A stretch of DNA of 64,000 nt. Source: Homoserinimonas sedimenticola. GTDB lineage: Bacteria; Actinomycetota; Actinomycetes; Actinomycetales; Microbacteriaceae. Shown here one piece after another: positions 43,180-51,229 of the stretch. Position 1 is the stretch's first letter. Each line of letters opens with the position of its first letter. Location: positions 1,822,326 to 1,886,325 of the forward strand of contig NZ_JAPELL010000001.1 in assembly GCF_026094475.1 (NCBI RefSeq), in the 5' to 3' direction. Below the pieces are notes generated by a model, which worked only from the letters and a program-made list of their open reading frames with translations, was not told the origin of the DNA and ran no database searches. The position numbers and the translations under genes were made by a program.

Positions 43180-44204
43180 AGCTTCACGTCCTCTGCGATG
43201 GTGCCGGGCGTCGTGAGGGTCTTGTCAGCCTGTTTCTCCCGCGGGCGGCGGCGTCGACGCAGGAACATGCGGCGCGGACCTGCGGACTCTCCCGTGGCGA
43301 TGCGGCGGGTGAGCATGAAGTTGATGAACCCGATCACGACGATGATGAGGAAGAGCAGCCAGGCGATCGCGGCCGCCTCGCCGAAGTTCTGACGGAAGAA
43401 CGCCATCTCCCAGAGGTAGAGCACGGTCGTCTGGAACTGCCGGTGCGAGCCGCCCACGCCGCCCGCGGTGGCGGGGTCGAAGAGGCGCGGCTCCGCGAAG
43501 ATCTGCAGGCCGCCGATCGTCGCGGTGATGATGACGAAGATCATGGTGGGGCGGATGCTCGGGATCGTGATCGACATGAAGCGGCGGACGGCACCCGCAC
43601 CGTCGATCGCGGCCGACTCGTGCAGCTCACGGGGCACCGCCTGCATGGCGGCCAGCAGGATGAGCGCGTTGTAGCCGGTCCAGCGCCAGTTGACCATGGT
43701 CGCGATCGCGAAGTGGCTCGCGAAGGTGTCGCGGTGCCAGGCGACGGGGTCGAGGCCGAAGTTCTGCAGGAGGTTGTTGATGAGGCCGTAGTCGTCGCCG
43801 AAGAGGTTGCTGAAGATGATCGACACCGCGACGGGGGTCACGACGTAGGGCAGGAGCACGGCCATTCGCCAGAAGGTCTTGGCGCGGATGTTGGCGTCGA
43901 GCACCGCGGCGATCACGAGCGCCGCGATGAGCTGCGGGATTGCCGAGAGCAGGAAGATGCTGAAGGTGTTGAAGATTGAGTTCCAGAAGAAGCGGTCCTC
44001 GAGGATCGCGGTGAAGTTCGCGAGGCCCACGAAGTCGCCCTGGCCTTTGAGCAGGTGCCAGTCGAAGAGCGAGACGACGAAGGTGTAAAGCAGGGGAAAG
44101 AGCCCGACCAGCGCGAAAAGGATGAAGAACGGCGCGATGTAGAGGTACGGCGAGATCTTCACATCGAGGCGGCTCATCCGCTGCCTCTGCGTCAGTGAAC
44201 TCAT
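43176..44204 (-). CDS. cebF: Sugar ABC transporter permease (CebF/MalF-like)
   Basis: A 342-residue permease with six membrane helices. It starts after a short cytoplasmic N-terminus (SLTQRQRMSRLDVKISPYLY). The EAA loop is ELHESAAIDGAGAVRRFMSI. It pairs with CebG for cellobiose import, with the binding protein at 44291. A stable hairpin (44253-44284) separates it from the binding-protein gene and may lower its expression relative to that gene, as is common in such operons. Confidence 0.9.
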   Translation of the reverse strand: MSSLTQRQRMSRLDVKISPYLYIAPFFILFALVGLFPLLYTFVVSLFDWHLLKGQGDFVGLANFTAILEDRFFWNSIFNTFSIFLLSAIPQLIAALVIAAVLDANIRAKTFWRMAVLLPYVVTPVAVSIIFSNLFGDDYGLINNLLQNFGLDPVAWHRDTFASHFAIATMVNWRWTGYNALILLAAMQAVPRELHESAAIDGAGAVRRFMSITIPSIRPTMIFVIITATIGGLQIFAEPRLFDPATAGGVGGSHRQFQTTVLYLWEMAFFRQNFGEAAAIAWLLFLIIVVIGFINFMLTRRIATGESAGPRRMFLRRRRRPREKQADKTLTTPGTIAEDVKL

Positions 44205-44252
44205 GGCGTGACCTCTCGTGGGTGGTGGTGCTGAGGAGATTCAGGGGGGAGT

Positions 44253-44284
44253 GAGCGCGGGCCTCGCGGGGGAGGCCCGCGCTC
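44253..44284 (-). terminator. Intercistronic hairpin between cebE and cebF
   Basis: A perfect 13-bp stem (GAGCGCGGGCCTC, 44253-44265, with GAGGCCCGCGCTC, 44272-44284) and a 6-base loop. No long T-run follows, so partial termination or mRNA stabilisation of the cebE message is more likely than a full stop. Confidence 0.7.
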
Positions 44285-44290
44285 GGGGTG

Positions 44291-45595
44291 CTACTGCTCG
44301 ACGAGCTCGTTCAGCAGGGAGATGGCCTCGTCCCAGGCCTCCTCGCCGTTCTTGGTTCCCTCGTCGATCGAGCGGAGGGCCGGGCCGAAGACGTTCTCCT
44401 GGATGAGCGAGTCATCCGGTCCCTTGAACTGGGCGACGACACCCTCGGCGCGCGACGCGAGGATCGAGCCGACAGGGGCGTCGTTGAAGAACTCGTTGGG
44501 CTCGGGGTTCGCCGCGAGTTCCTCCTGCGCCTCGAGCGTCGACGGGAAGGTGCCGGCCGCCTCGAACTGGGCGACCTGCTGCTCGGGGGCGGTCAGCCAG
44601 GCGGCGAGCTTGGCAGCCTCCTCCTGGTGGTCCGAGGTCGTGGGCACCGTCAGGAAGGCGCCGCCCCAGTTGCCAGCGCCGCCGGGGAAGACATCCGCGA
44701 AGTCCCAGCCGGTGGAGGCGTCGCCGCCGCCCGCTTCAACCTGTCCCTGCACGACGCCGAGCATCCAGCCGGGGCAGACGAAGGTCGCGAAGGTGCCGTC
44801 GACGAACGCCTTGCCGCCGCCCCAGTCCCACGCCGCCTGGTCGGCGGAGAGGCCGTACTGCGCCGCCTCGGAGAGCTCGAGGAAGGCCTCCTTGAGTTCG
44901 GCGTTGCCCTCGACGTTGAGCTCGCCGTCGGCCGTGTAGTAGCCCTCGTCGAGCTGGTTGACGATCGAGTTCCAGACGAAGCCGGAGTGGTCGAACCAGG
45001 CCTTGCCAGTCGCGTCGTAGTACTGCTTGCCAAGCTCGAAGTAGCGCTCCCACGTTGCGTCGTCGCCGCCGAAGAGCTCCGCCACGGCCTCGCGATCGCT
45101 CGGCATGCCGGCGGCTTCGAAGAGCTGGCCGTTGTAGCAGAGGCCCGTCGGGCCGATGTCGGTGCCGTAGCCGATGATGCGACCGTCGGCGTCGGTGGCC
45201 TGGGCGAGCTTCCAGTCGACCCAGCGGTCCTTGATGTCGTCGGCGCCGAAGTCGCGCAGGTCGACGAACTGGTCGGAGACCTCCTGGATGGCGCCAAGCC
45301 AGCCCTCCTCAACCGCGACGATGTCGGAGAGCCCCGAACCGGCGGCGAGCTTCGTGAAGGCGTCGGTGCGAGCGTTGCCACCCGTGTCGATGTTGGTGGC
45401 GTTGATGGTGATGCCCGGGTTCTCCTCCTCGTACTGCGCGTAGAGGTCGTCGTAGCCGAACGTGCCGAAGGTGGTGATGGTGAGCTCGATGTCTTCGCCG
45501 TCGGCACCTGCCTCCGACGAACAGCCCGTTGCGATCAGTGCGAATGCTGCGGCGCCGGCGACGACGGCAGCCGTGGTGCCTCGTGAAATCTTCAC
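44291..45595 (-). CDS. cebE: Extracellular sugar-binding lipoprotein (CebE-like)
   Basis: A 434-residue family 1 solute-binding protein. The signal peptide (KISRGTTAAVVAGAAAFALI) ends in the lipobox LIATGCSS, so it is a membrane-anchored lipoprotein. The mature part has FGYDDLYAQYEEENPGI and GPTGLCYNGQLFEAAGM, typical of sugar binders. It should capture cellobiose or cellodextrins outside the cell for CebFG. The GTG at 45595 is chosen because AAAGGAG lies 6 bases upstream. Two CelR-type operators lie between 45633 and 45671. Confidence 0.9.
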   Translation of the reverse strand: MKISRGTTAAVVAGAAAFALIATGCSSEAGADGEDIELTITTFGTFGYDDLYAQYEEENPGITINATNIDTGGNARTDAFTKLAAGSGLSDIVAVEEGWLGAIQEVSDQFVDLRDFGADDIKDRWVDWKLAQATDADGRIIGYGTDIGPTGLCYNGQLFEAAGMPSDREAVAELFGGDDATWERYFELGKQYYDATGKAWFDHSGFVWNSIVNQLDEGYYTADGELNVEGNAELKEAFLELSEAAQYGLSADQAAWDWGGGKAFVDGTFATFVCPGWMLGVVQGQVEAGGGDASTGWDFADVFPGGAGNWGGAFLTVPTTSDHQEEAAKLAAWLTAPEQQVAQFEAAGTFPSTLEAQEELAANPEPNEFFNDAPVGSILASRAEGVVAQFKGPDDSLIQENVFGPALRSIDEGTKNGEEAWDEAISLLNELVEQ

Positions 45596-45632
45596 GGTCA
45601 CTCCTTTGTGTGCGTGGTGGGTGTGTTGTTCG

Positions 45633-45671
45633 TGGGAGCGCTCCCATGGATCGGGCATGAGAGCGCTCCCA
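45633..45671. promoter_or_regulatory. Two CelR/CebR operators upstream of cebE
   Basis: TGGGAGCGCTCCCA (45633-45646) is a perfect palindrome identical to the known CelR/CebR operator. TGAGAGCGCTCCCA (45658-45671) differs at one base. Centres are 25 bases apart. They sit 38-76 bases upstream of the cebE start. Confidence 0.9.
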
Positions 45672-45765
45672 ACGAATCGAGGCCACACTAAGCAGGCTGC
45701 GCGAGGGTGTCAACAGACGATTCGACAACGCTCAAGAAAGCCCTGATGAGAACGGGGTAAAAATA

Positions 45766-45779
45766 TGAGAGCGCTCCCA
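45766..45779. promoter_or_regulatory. Third CelR-type operator, next to the carboxypeptidase gene
   Basis: TGAGAGCGCTCCCA (45766-45779) is identical to the second cebE operator, about 108 bases away and 25 bases before the divergent carboxypeptidase start. It may help looping repression of the cellobiose operon or place the carboxypeptidase under the same control. Confidence 0.8.
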
Positions 45780-45804
45780 AATTCGTCTCCCGTACACTGT
45801 CCCC

Positions 45805-46662
45805 GTGACATCAGCGCAGCACGACAGGCGGCCCTCCACGGCGTTCCGTCGTCGGCGAGTCCTCGCCATCGCGTTCGCGATCATCGTCGTCGCAGGACTC
45901 ATCGTTGCCGCCGTGTGGTGGGCGAGCGGAGGATTCGAAGCCCGCGAGCCCGCGCCGTCCGAATCGCCCGCGGCCAGCGCACAGCCAAGCGCCTCCCCGA
46001 GCACGTCGTCGACGCCGCCCGCCGAGCCCGCCGACAAGCCCAAGTCATTCTTCGACCGCGACGCGCGCTCGATCGACGACCCCACGAGTATCTGGGTCGT
46101 CAGCAACAAGCTGCGCCCCCTCAACCCCATCGACTACGCCCCGCAGGACCTCGTCAACGCGGCCGTGCCCGGCAGCTCCACCCTGCGCGCCGAGGCTGCT
46201 GGTGCGATGGAGCAGATGTTCGCCGCGGCAACCGCAGAGGCGGGGTTGAGCCTCGCGATACAGAACGCCTACCGCTCCTACGGCACTCAGGTGTCGCTCC
46301 ACAATCGCCTCGTGGAGCAACTCGGCGTCGAGCGCGCGAGGGCGCAGAGCGCACGGCCCGGCTACAGCGAGCACCAGACGGGGCTCACGGCCGACATCAT
46401 GGCTGCCAACGGTGTCTGCAGCATCCAGGAGTGTTTCGCGACGACGCCCGAGGGAATGTGGTTGGCCGAGAACGCATGGCGCTTCGGCTACCACCTGCGC
46501 TATCCGCAGGGCAAGACGGATGTCACGGGCTACATCTTCGAGCCGTGGCACTACCGTTACGTGGGAACCGCGCTGGCCGCCGAGTTGCACGAAACCCAGA
46601 CGCTCACCCTCGAGGAGTTCTTCGGCCTGCCGCCCGCACCGGACTATCCACCAGGGGTGTAG
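45805..46662 (+). CDS. D-alanyl-D-alanine carboxypeptidase, M15B/VanY-type
   Basis: A 285-residue membrane-anchored protein. An N-terminal helix (VLAIAFAIIVVAGLIVAAVW) precedes a Ser/Pro-rich linker and the peptidase domain. The zinc ligands are in SEHQTGLTADI (His, Asp) and EPWHYRYVG (His), with the family segment IQNAYRSYGTQ upstream. It trims the terminal D-Ala of peptidoglycan stem peptides outside the cell. The GTG start lies 25 bases downstream of a CelR-type operator, so sugar-dependent control is possible. It converges tightly with pgm. Confidence 0.85.
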   Translation: MTSAQHDRRPSTAFRRRRVLAIAFAIIVVAGLIVAAVWWASGGFEAREPAPSESPAASAQPSASPSTSSTPPAEPADKPKSFFDRDARSIDDPTSIWVVSNKLRPLNPIDYAPQDLVNAAVPGSSTLRAEAAGAMEQMFAAATAEAGLSLAIQNAYRSYGTQVSLHNRLVEQLGVERARAQSARPGYSEHQTGLTADIMAANGVCSIQECFATTPEGMWLAENAWRFGYHLRYPQGKTDVTGYIFEPWHYRYVGTALAAELHETQTLTLEEFFGLPPAPDYPPGV

Positions 46663-46663
46663 C

Positions 46664-48283
46664 TCAGGCCCCCAGCACCTCGTCGACGATCGCCTTGGCC
46701 TCCTCCTGCACGCGGGCCAGATGCTCGGGCCCCTCGAAGGACTCGGCGTAGATCTTGTAGACGTCTTCCGTGCCGCTCGGGCGAGCCGCGAACCAGGCCT
46801 TCTCGGTGACGACCTTGACCCCGCCGAGCGCTGCCCCGTTGCCGGGGGCCTCGCTGAGCTTGGCGGTGATGGGGTCGCCCGCGAGTTCCGTCGCCGTGAT
46901 GGCGTCGCCGTTGAGCTTGGAGAGCTTGGCCTTCTGTTCGGGGGATGCCGCGGCATCCGTGCGCTCATAAGCCGGGTCGCCGAACTCCTCGACCAGCTCG
47001 GCGTAGAGCTCCGACGGCGACTTGCCTGTCACGGCGCGGATCTCGGCCGCGAGCAGGCACAGCAGGATGCCGTCCTTGTCGGTCGTCCACGTGCTGCCGT
47101 CGCGGCGCACGAAGGAGGCTCCCGCGCTCTCCTCGCCGCCGAAGGCGACGCTGCCGTCGCGCAGGCCCGGCACGAACCACTTGAAGCCGACGGGCACCTC
47201 GACGAGCGTGCGCCCGAGGGATTCGGCGACGCGGTCGATCATGCTGCTGGAGACGAGCGTCTTGCCGATCGCGGCATCCGCGGGCCAGTCCGGCCGGTGC
47301 TCGTAGAGGTATTTGATGGCGACGGCGAGGAAGTGGTTGGGGTTCATGAGCCCGCCGTCGGGGGTGACGATGCCGTGGCGGTCGGCGTCCGCGTCGTTGC
47401 CCGTGAGGATGTCGTAGTCGTCCTTGTGGGCGAGCACGGACGCCATGGCCGACGGCGACGACGGATCCATGCGGATCTTGCCGTCCCAGTCGAGGGTCAT
47501 GAAGCGCCACGTCGGATCGACGATGGGGTTCACAACCGTGAGGTCGAGGCCGTAGTGCTCTTTGATGGCGCTCCAGTAGTTGACGCTCGCGCCGCCGAGC
47601 GGGTCAGCGCCAATGCGGATGCCGGACTCGCGGATTGCGTCAAGGTCGATGATGCTCGCAAGGTCGGCGACGTAGTTGCCGCGATAGTCGTAGGTGGCGA
47701 CGGCGGTCGGCTCGGCCATCTTCACGTCGGCGTTGTTGTCGGCGATGAGCTCGTTGGCGCGTTCGGCGATCCACGAGGTCGCGTCGCTGTCGGCGGGCCC
47801 GCCGTGCGGGGGGTTGTACTTGAAGCCACCGTCGCGCGGGGGGTTGTGGCTGGGGGTGATGACGATGCCGTCGGCGAGGCCGTCGCTGCGCCCCTGGTTG
47901 TAGCGGATGATCGCGTGCGAGAGGGCGGGCGTGGGCACATAGTCCGCGTAAGCATCCACTCGGACGTCGACCCGGTTGGCGACGAGCACCTCGAGCGCCG
48001 TCGTCTCGGCGGGCCGCGAGAGCGCGTGCGTGTCCCGGCCGATGAAGAGGGGCCCGTCGATGCCCTCCTTGCTGCGGTAGTCGACGATCGCCTGCGTGAT
48101 GGCGGCAATGTGCTGCTGGTTGAAGGCGGTGTCGAGGGAGGAGCCACGGTGGCCTGAGGTGCCGAAGGCTACGCGCTGCGCCGGGATCGAGACATCCGGT
48201 GTCTGCGAATAGTAGGCGTGCACGAGCTCGGCGACGTCGATCAGGTCGTCGGGGCCGGCGGGGGTTCCGGAGCGGTCGTTCAT
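46664..48283 (-). CDS. pgm: Phosphoglucomutase (alpha-D-glucose phosphate-specific)
   Basis: A 539-residue alpha-phosphohexomutase. The phosphoserine loop is TPSHNPPRDGGFKYNP (near residue 130), the metal loop is GNDADADRHG, the sugar-specificity loop is GGEESAGASF, and the phosphate site is ARPSGTEDVYKIYAE. It interconverts glucose-1- and glucose-6-phosphate. Length and all four loops are normal. The ATG at 48283 (NDRSGTPAG) is preferred; AAAGGC precedes it. It is divergent from pheA. Confidence 0.95.
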   Translation of the reverse strand: MNDRSGTPAGPDDLIDVAELVHAYYSQTPDVSIPAQRVAFGTSGHRGSSLDTAFNQQHIAAITQAIVDYRSKEGIDGPLFIGRDTHALSRPAETTALEVLVANRVDVRVDAYADYVPTPALSHAIIRYNQGRSDGLADGIVITPSHNPPRDGGFKYNPPHGGPADSDATSWIAERANELIADNNADVKMAEPTAVATYDYRGNYVADLASIIDLDAIRESGIRIGADPLGGASVNYWSAIKEHYGLDLTVVNPIVDPTWRFMTLDWDGKIRMDPSSPSAMASVLAHKDDYDILTGNDADADRHGIVTPDGGLMNPNHFLAVAIKYLYEHRPDWPADAAIGKTLVSSSMIDRVAESLGRTLVEVPVGFKWFVPGLRDGSVAFGGEESAGASFVRRDGSTWTTDKDGILLCLLAAEIRAVTGKSPSELYAELVEEFGDPAYERTDAAASPEQKAKLSKLNGDAITATELAGDPITAKLSEAPGNGAALGGVKVVTEKAWFAARPSGTEDVYKIYAESFEGPEHLARVQEEAKAIVDEVLGA

Positions 48284-48317
48284 GCCTTTACTGTGGCCCA
48301 CAAATAGACTCTGTGCC

Positions 48318-49274
48318 ATGCCTGAATCCAAGCCACACGAGACCTTCAGCTATCTCGGTCCCGCTGGCACCTTCACGGAGGCCGCCCTGGCGCAGGTCCC
48401 GGAGGCGGCAGGCAAGACATGGCGACCCGTGGCAAATGTGGGCCAGGCACTCGCCGACGTGCTCGAGGGGCGTAGCACTGCGGCGATGATCGCGATCGAG
48501 AACTCGGTCGACGGCGGCGTGAGTGCGACCCAGGACGCGCTCGCGACCCTTCCCGGGCTGCGCATCATCGGCGAATACCTTGTGCCGGTGAACTTCGTGC
48601 TCGTGGCCCGGCCGGGCACGAGCCTTGCCGACGTCAAGACCATCAACGCGCATCCGGTCGCCTACGCGCAGTGCAGCCAGTGGCTCGGCCGTCACCTGCC
48701 CGAGCACGCGCACATCCCGGCCTCCTCGAATGTCACGGCGGCAGCATCCCTCTTCGATAACGACCTGGCGGATGCCGCGATCGCCCCGCCCGGCATCACG
48801 GAACACCACGACGTGGTGGTGTTGGCCGAGGATCTCGGCGACAACCCCAACGCGGTGACCCGCTTCGTGCTGGTGAGCCGCACGGTGCCCGTGCCCGACC
48901 GCACGGGGGCCGACAAGACGAGCATCATTGCCGAGCTGCCCGACGACAAGGCCGGCCGCCTGCTCGAGATGCTGGAGCAGTTCGCGACGCGCGGCGTCAA
49001 CATGAATCTCATCGAGTCGCGGCCTATCGGGGATGCGCTCGGTCGCTACCGCTTCGTGATCGACCTGGAGGGGCACATCCTCGACGAGCGGGTCGCCGAC
49101 GCGCTGCTCGGTCTCAAGCGCTTCAGCCCCAACGTCATCTTCCTCGGCTCCTACCCGGCCGCGAATGGCCGCCGGCCGCAGGTCGTGACCCGCTACGAAG
49201 ACGACGCCTTCATCGAGGCGCGCGACTGGCTGCGCGGCCTCATCGCTGGTGAGCCGGAGGGGAGCCTCGCATGA
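48318..49274 (+). CDS. pheA: Prephenate dehydratase
   Basis: A 318-residue PheA. The catalytic domain runs FSYLGPAGTFTEAAL to NAVTRFVLVS, where TRF holds the catalytic Thr. The ACT regulatory domain contains ESRPIGDALGRYRFVIDLEG, the phenylalanine-sensing ESRP motif. It forms phenylpyruvate in phenylalanine synthesis and is feedback-inhibited by phenylalanine. TAGACT (48305-48310) lies 7 bases before the ATG, suggesting a leaderless transcript. The next gene overlaps its stop (ATGA). Confidence 0.95.
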   Translation: MPESKPHETFSYLGPAGTFTEAALAQVPEAAGKTWRPVANVGQALADVLEGRSTAAMIAIENSVDGGVSATQDALATLPGLRIIGEYLVPVNFVLVARPGTSLADVKTINAHPVAYAQCSQWLGRHLPEHAHIPASSNVTAAASLFDNDLADAAIAPPGITEHHDVVVLAEDLGDNPNAVTRFVLVSRTVPVPDRTGADKTSIIAELPDDKAGRLLEMLEQFATRGVNMNLIESRPIGDALGRYRFVIDLEGHILDERVADALLGLKRFSPNVIFLGSYPAANGRRPQVVTRYEDDAFIEARDWLRGLIAGEPEGSLA

Positions 49275-49762
49275 GCGAGAAGCCGACACTGGACCCGCGC
49301 TACCCAGCGGCGTTCCAGCGGGGGCACGGCGACTCCGGTGACGCCGTGTATCACGTGACGTCGCGGGCGGAACCCGCACGAGGGACGGATGCCGCGGCCG
49401 CCCCGCCCGCGCGACCTACGGAGCCTGTCGGGCCTGAGGCCTCTGCGCCCGCCGCCACCTCGGCTGCGACGATCGCGCCCCCCGAGCCCGAGGGGCGCAA
49501 CCCGTTCATCGCGCTGCTGTGGGTGCTCTCGCTCGGACTCCTCATCGGCGGGTTCTGGGTAATCTCCTGGGCCCATCGCGGCATCTTCGGCGGCTACACG
49601 GGCCCCGAGCCTCCCGTCGATTTCGTGCTCGCGCAGGTCGCGTGGACGTTGTCGGCCCCCGCCATCCAGGTCGGTGCCCTCGGCATACTCGGCCTGCTCT
49701 TCTGGCACGCGGCGGCGTGGCGCCGACGGGCGATGGGGGAGCCGCGGCATCCGCGCGACTGA
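49271..49762 (+). CDS. Hypothetical membrane protein
   Basis: A 163-residue protein. The first about 75 residues are Pro/Ala-rich and probably disordered. Two transmembrane helices follow (FIALLWVLSLGLLIGGFWVI and a second around SAPAIQVGALGILGLLFWHA), and the C-terminus is basic. The stop codon of pheA overlaps its ATG. It is followed after 4 bases by rlmC. No family was recognised; similar small two-helix proteins are common in Microbacteriaceae. Confidence 0.75.
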   Translation: MSEKPTLDPRYPAAFQRGHGDSGDAVYHVTSRAEPARGTDAAAAPPARPTEPVGPEASAPAATSAATIAPPEPEGRNPFIALLWVLSLGLLIGGFWVISWAHRGIFGGYTGPEPPVDFVLAQVAWTLSAPAIQVGALGILGLLFWHAAAWRRRAMGEPRHPRD

Positions 49763-49766
49763 CGCG

Positions 49767-51047
49767 ATGATCGACTGCCACTACTACGACGCGAACCGCT
49801 GCCGCTCCTGCTCGCTGCTGGAGCAGCCCTACCCCGCGCAGCTCGCGGGCAAGCAGCAGAGCGTACGCTCCCTCCTCGCCGAGCACCGCGAGCTGGAGTG
49901 GTTGCCGCCCGTGCGCAGCGCCGAGGTGGGTTTCCGCAACAAGGCCAAGCTCGTCGTTGGCGGTTCCGTGGCCGAGCCGACCCTCGGCATCCTCGACCGG
50001 CAGGGGCTCGGTGTCGACCTGCAGGACTGCCCGCTCTACCCGGACGAGCTGTCGGAGTGCTTCCCGGCGCTCGCCGAGTTCGTGACGCGCACGGGGCTCG
50101 CGCCCTACGACGTGCCGCGGCGCCGCGGCATCCTCAAGTACTTCATCGTCACCGTCTCGCCCGACGCCGAGCTCATGCTGCGTATCGTCGTTGCGCGTGA
50201 GAGCGCCGTCGCGGTCGTGCGTGACCACCTTGAGTGGTTACAGCAGCGGATGCCGCGGCTCGCGGTCGTCTCCGTCAACCTCCACCCCGAGCACAAGGCC
50301 GTGCTGGAGGGCGACGAGGAGATCGTGCTGACTCAGCGCGCGTTCCTTCCCATGCGACTGCGGCGCGCGCCGCTTCCGGCCGCGCTGCCGCTCGCCGCCG
50401 CGCCCTCCGAGCCATCAGCGCGGCGAAATCTGCTCAGCGCTGCCGCCGCCGACCCCGCCCTGAGCAGAAAACACCGCGCTGATGGAGATGGTGATCGTGA
50501 TGCTGATGGCGAGACCGTCGAGCTGCAGCTGCGCACCCGCAGCTTCTTCCAGACCAACACCGAGGTTGCGCGCGCCCTCTACGCGCAGGCCGCCGAGTGG
50601 GTCGATGCCGCCGCACCCGCGAGCGTGTGGGACCTGTACTGCGGTGTGGGCGGCTTCGCCCTGCACTGTGCGGCGCCCGGCAGGAGCGTCGTGGGGGTCG
50701 AGGTGAGCGAGGAGGCCGTCGCGGCCGCGCGGGCGAGCGCCGCGGCATCCGGCATCGACGCGGAGTTCCGGGCGATGGATGCCACGACCTTCGCCCTGGG
50801 AGGCGCCGACGCCCCCGAGCTCGTGATCGTCAACCCACCCCGGCGCGGCGTCGGGCCGGAACTCGCGCGCATGCTCGACGATTCGCCCGTGCGGACCGTC
50901 ATCTACTCGAGTTGCAACGCCGCCTCGCTCGCTCGCGACCTCGCGGAGATGCCGTCGCTCGTGGCGCGGCAGGGCCGGCTGCTCGACATGTTCCCGCACA
51001 CGGGCCACTACGAGGTCATCGTGATGCTCGAGCGCCGCGTCGGGTAG
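49767..51047 (+). CDS. rlmC: 23S rRNA (uracil-747-C5)-methyltransferase RlmC, with an in-frame repeat insertion
   Basis: A 426-residue methyltransferase, about 50 residues longer than E. coli RlmC. The N-terminal cysteines (DCHYYDANRCRSCSLLEQ) match the iron-sulphur ligands. The C-terminal SAM domain has DLYCGVGGFALHC, NPPRRGVGP and the catalytic Cys of YSSCNA. The extra length lies just before LRTRSFFQTNTEV and comes from palindromic repeat copy D (50412-50485) plus its flanks; it encodes an Ala/Arg-rich segment (SARRNLLSAAAADPALSRKH). The insertion keeps the frame, so the enzyme is probably functional. Confidence 0.9.
   Translation: MIDCHYYDANRCRSCSLLEQPYPAQLAGKQQSVRSLLAEHRELEWLPPVRSAEVGFRNKAKLVVGGSVAEPTLGILDRQGLGVDLQDCPLYPDELSECFPALAEFVTRTGLAPYDVPRRRGILKYFIVTVSPDAELMLRIVVARESAVAVVRDHLEWLQQRMPRLAVVSVNLHPEHKAVLEGDEEIVLTQRAFLPMRLRRAPLPAALPLAAAPSEPSARRNLLSAAAADPALSRKHRADGDGDRDADGETVELQLRTRSFFQTNTEVARALYAQAAEWVDAAAPASVWDLYCGVGGFALHCAAPGRSVVGVEVSEEAVAAARASAAASGIDAEFRAMDATTFALGGADAPELVIVNPPRRGVGPELARMLDDSPVRTVIYSSCNAASLARDLAEMPSLVARQGRLLDMFPHTGHYEVIVMLERRVG
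50412..50485. repeat. Palindromic repeat element, copy D, inside rlmC
   Basis: Left arm CCATCAGCGCGGCGAAATCT (50412-50431) and onward to 50440; right arm 50458-50485 ending CACCGCGCTGATGG. It is the only copy in coding sequence and is translated in frame. The left arm has drifted (GAAAT in place of TTTT), so the palindrome is weaker than in copy B. Confidence 0.85.
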
Positions 51048-51229
51048 AGTTCTAGCTCTGGAACGCTCATTCGGCCCCCGACTCCGGGCCTGGGCGCGGA
51101 ACTCCGGCACGACCCACAGGTCTGTTCGCGAGGCTTCCGAATCACCGGCATCCGCGTGCATCACTGCGCTACGCCAATTCATGCACCGCCGATTCGTGCC
51201 CTGCCACCGCCTTCAGCGAGGAGACCTCC

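Noticed and set aside
51048-51229. Riboswitch in the malic enzyme leader
   Set aside because: The 180-base leader has no recognised aptamer or terminator hairpin.
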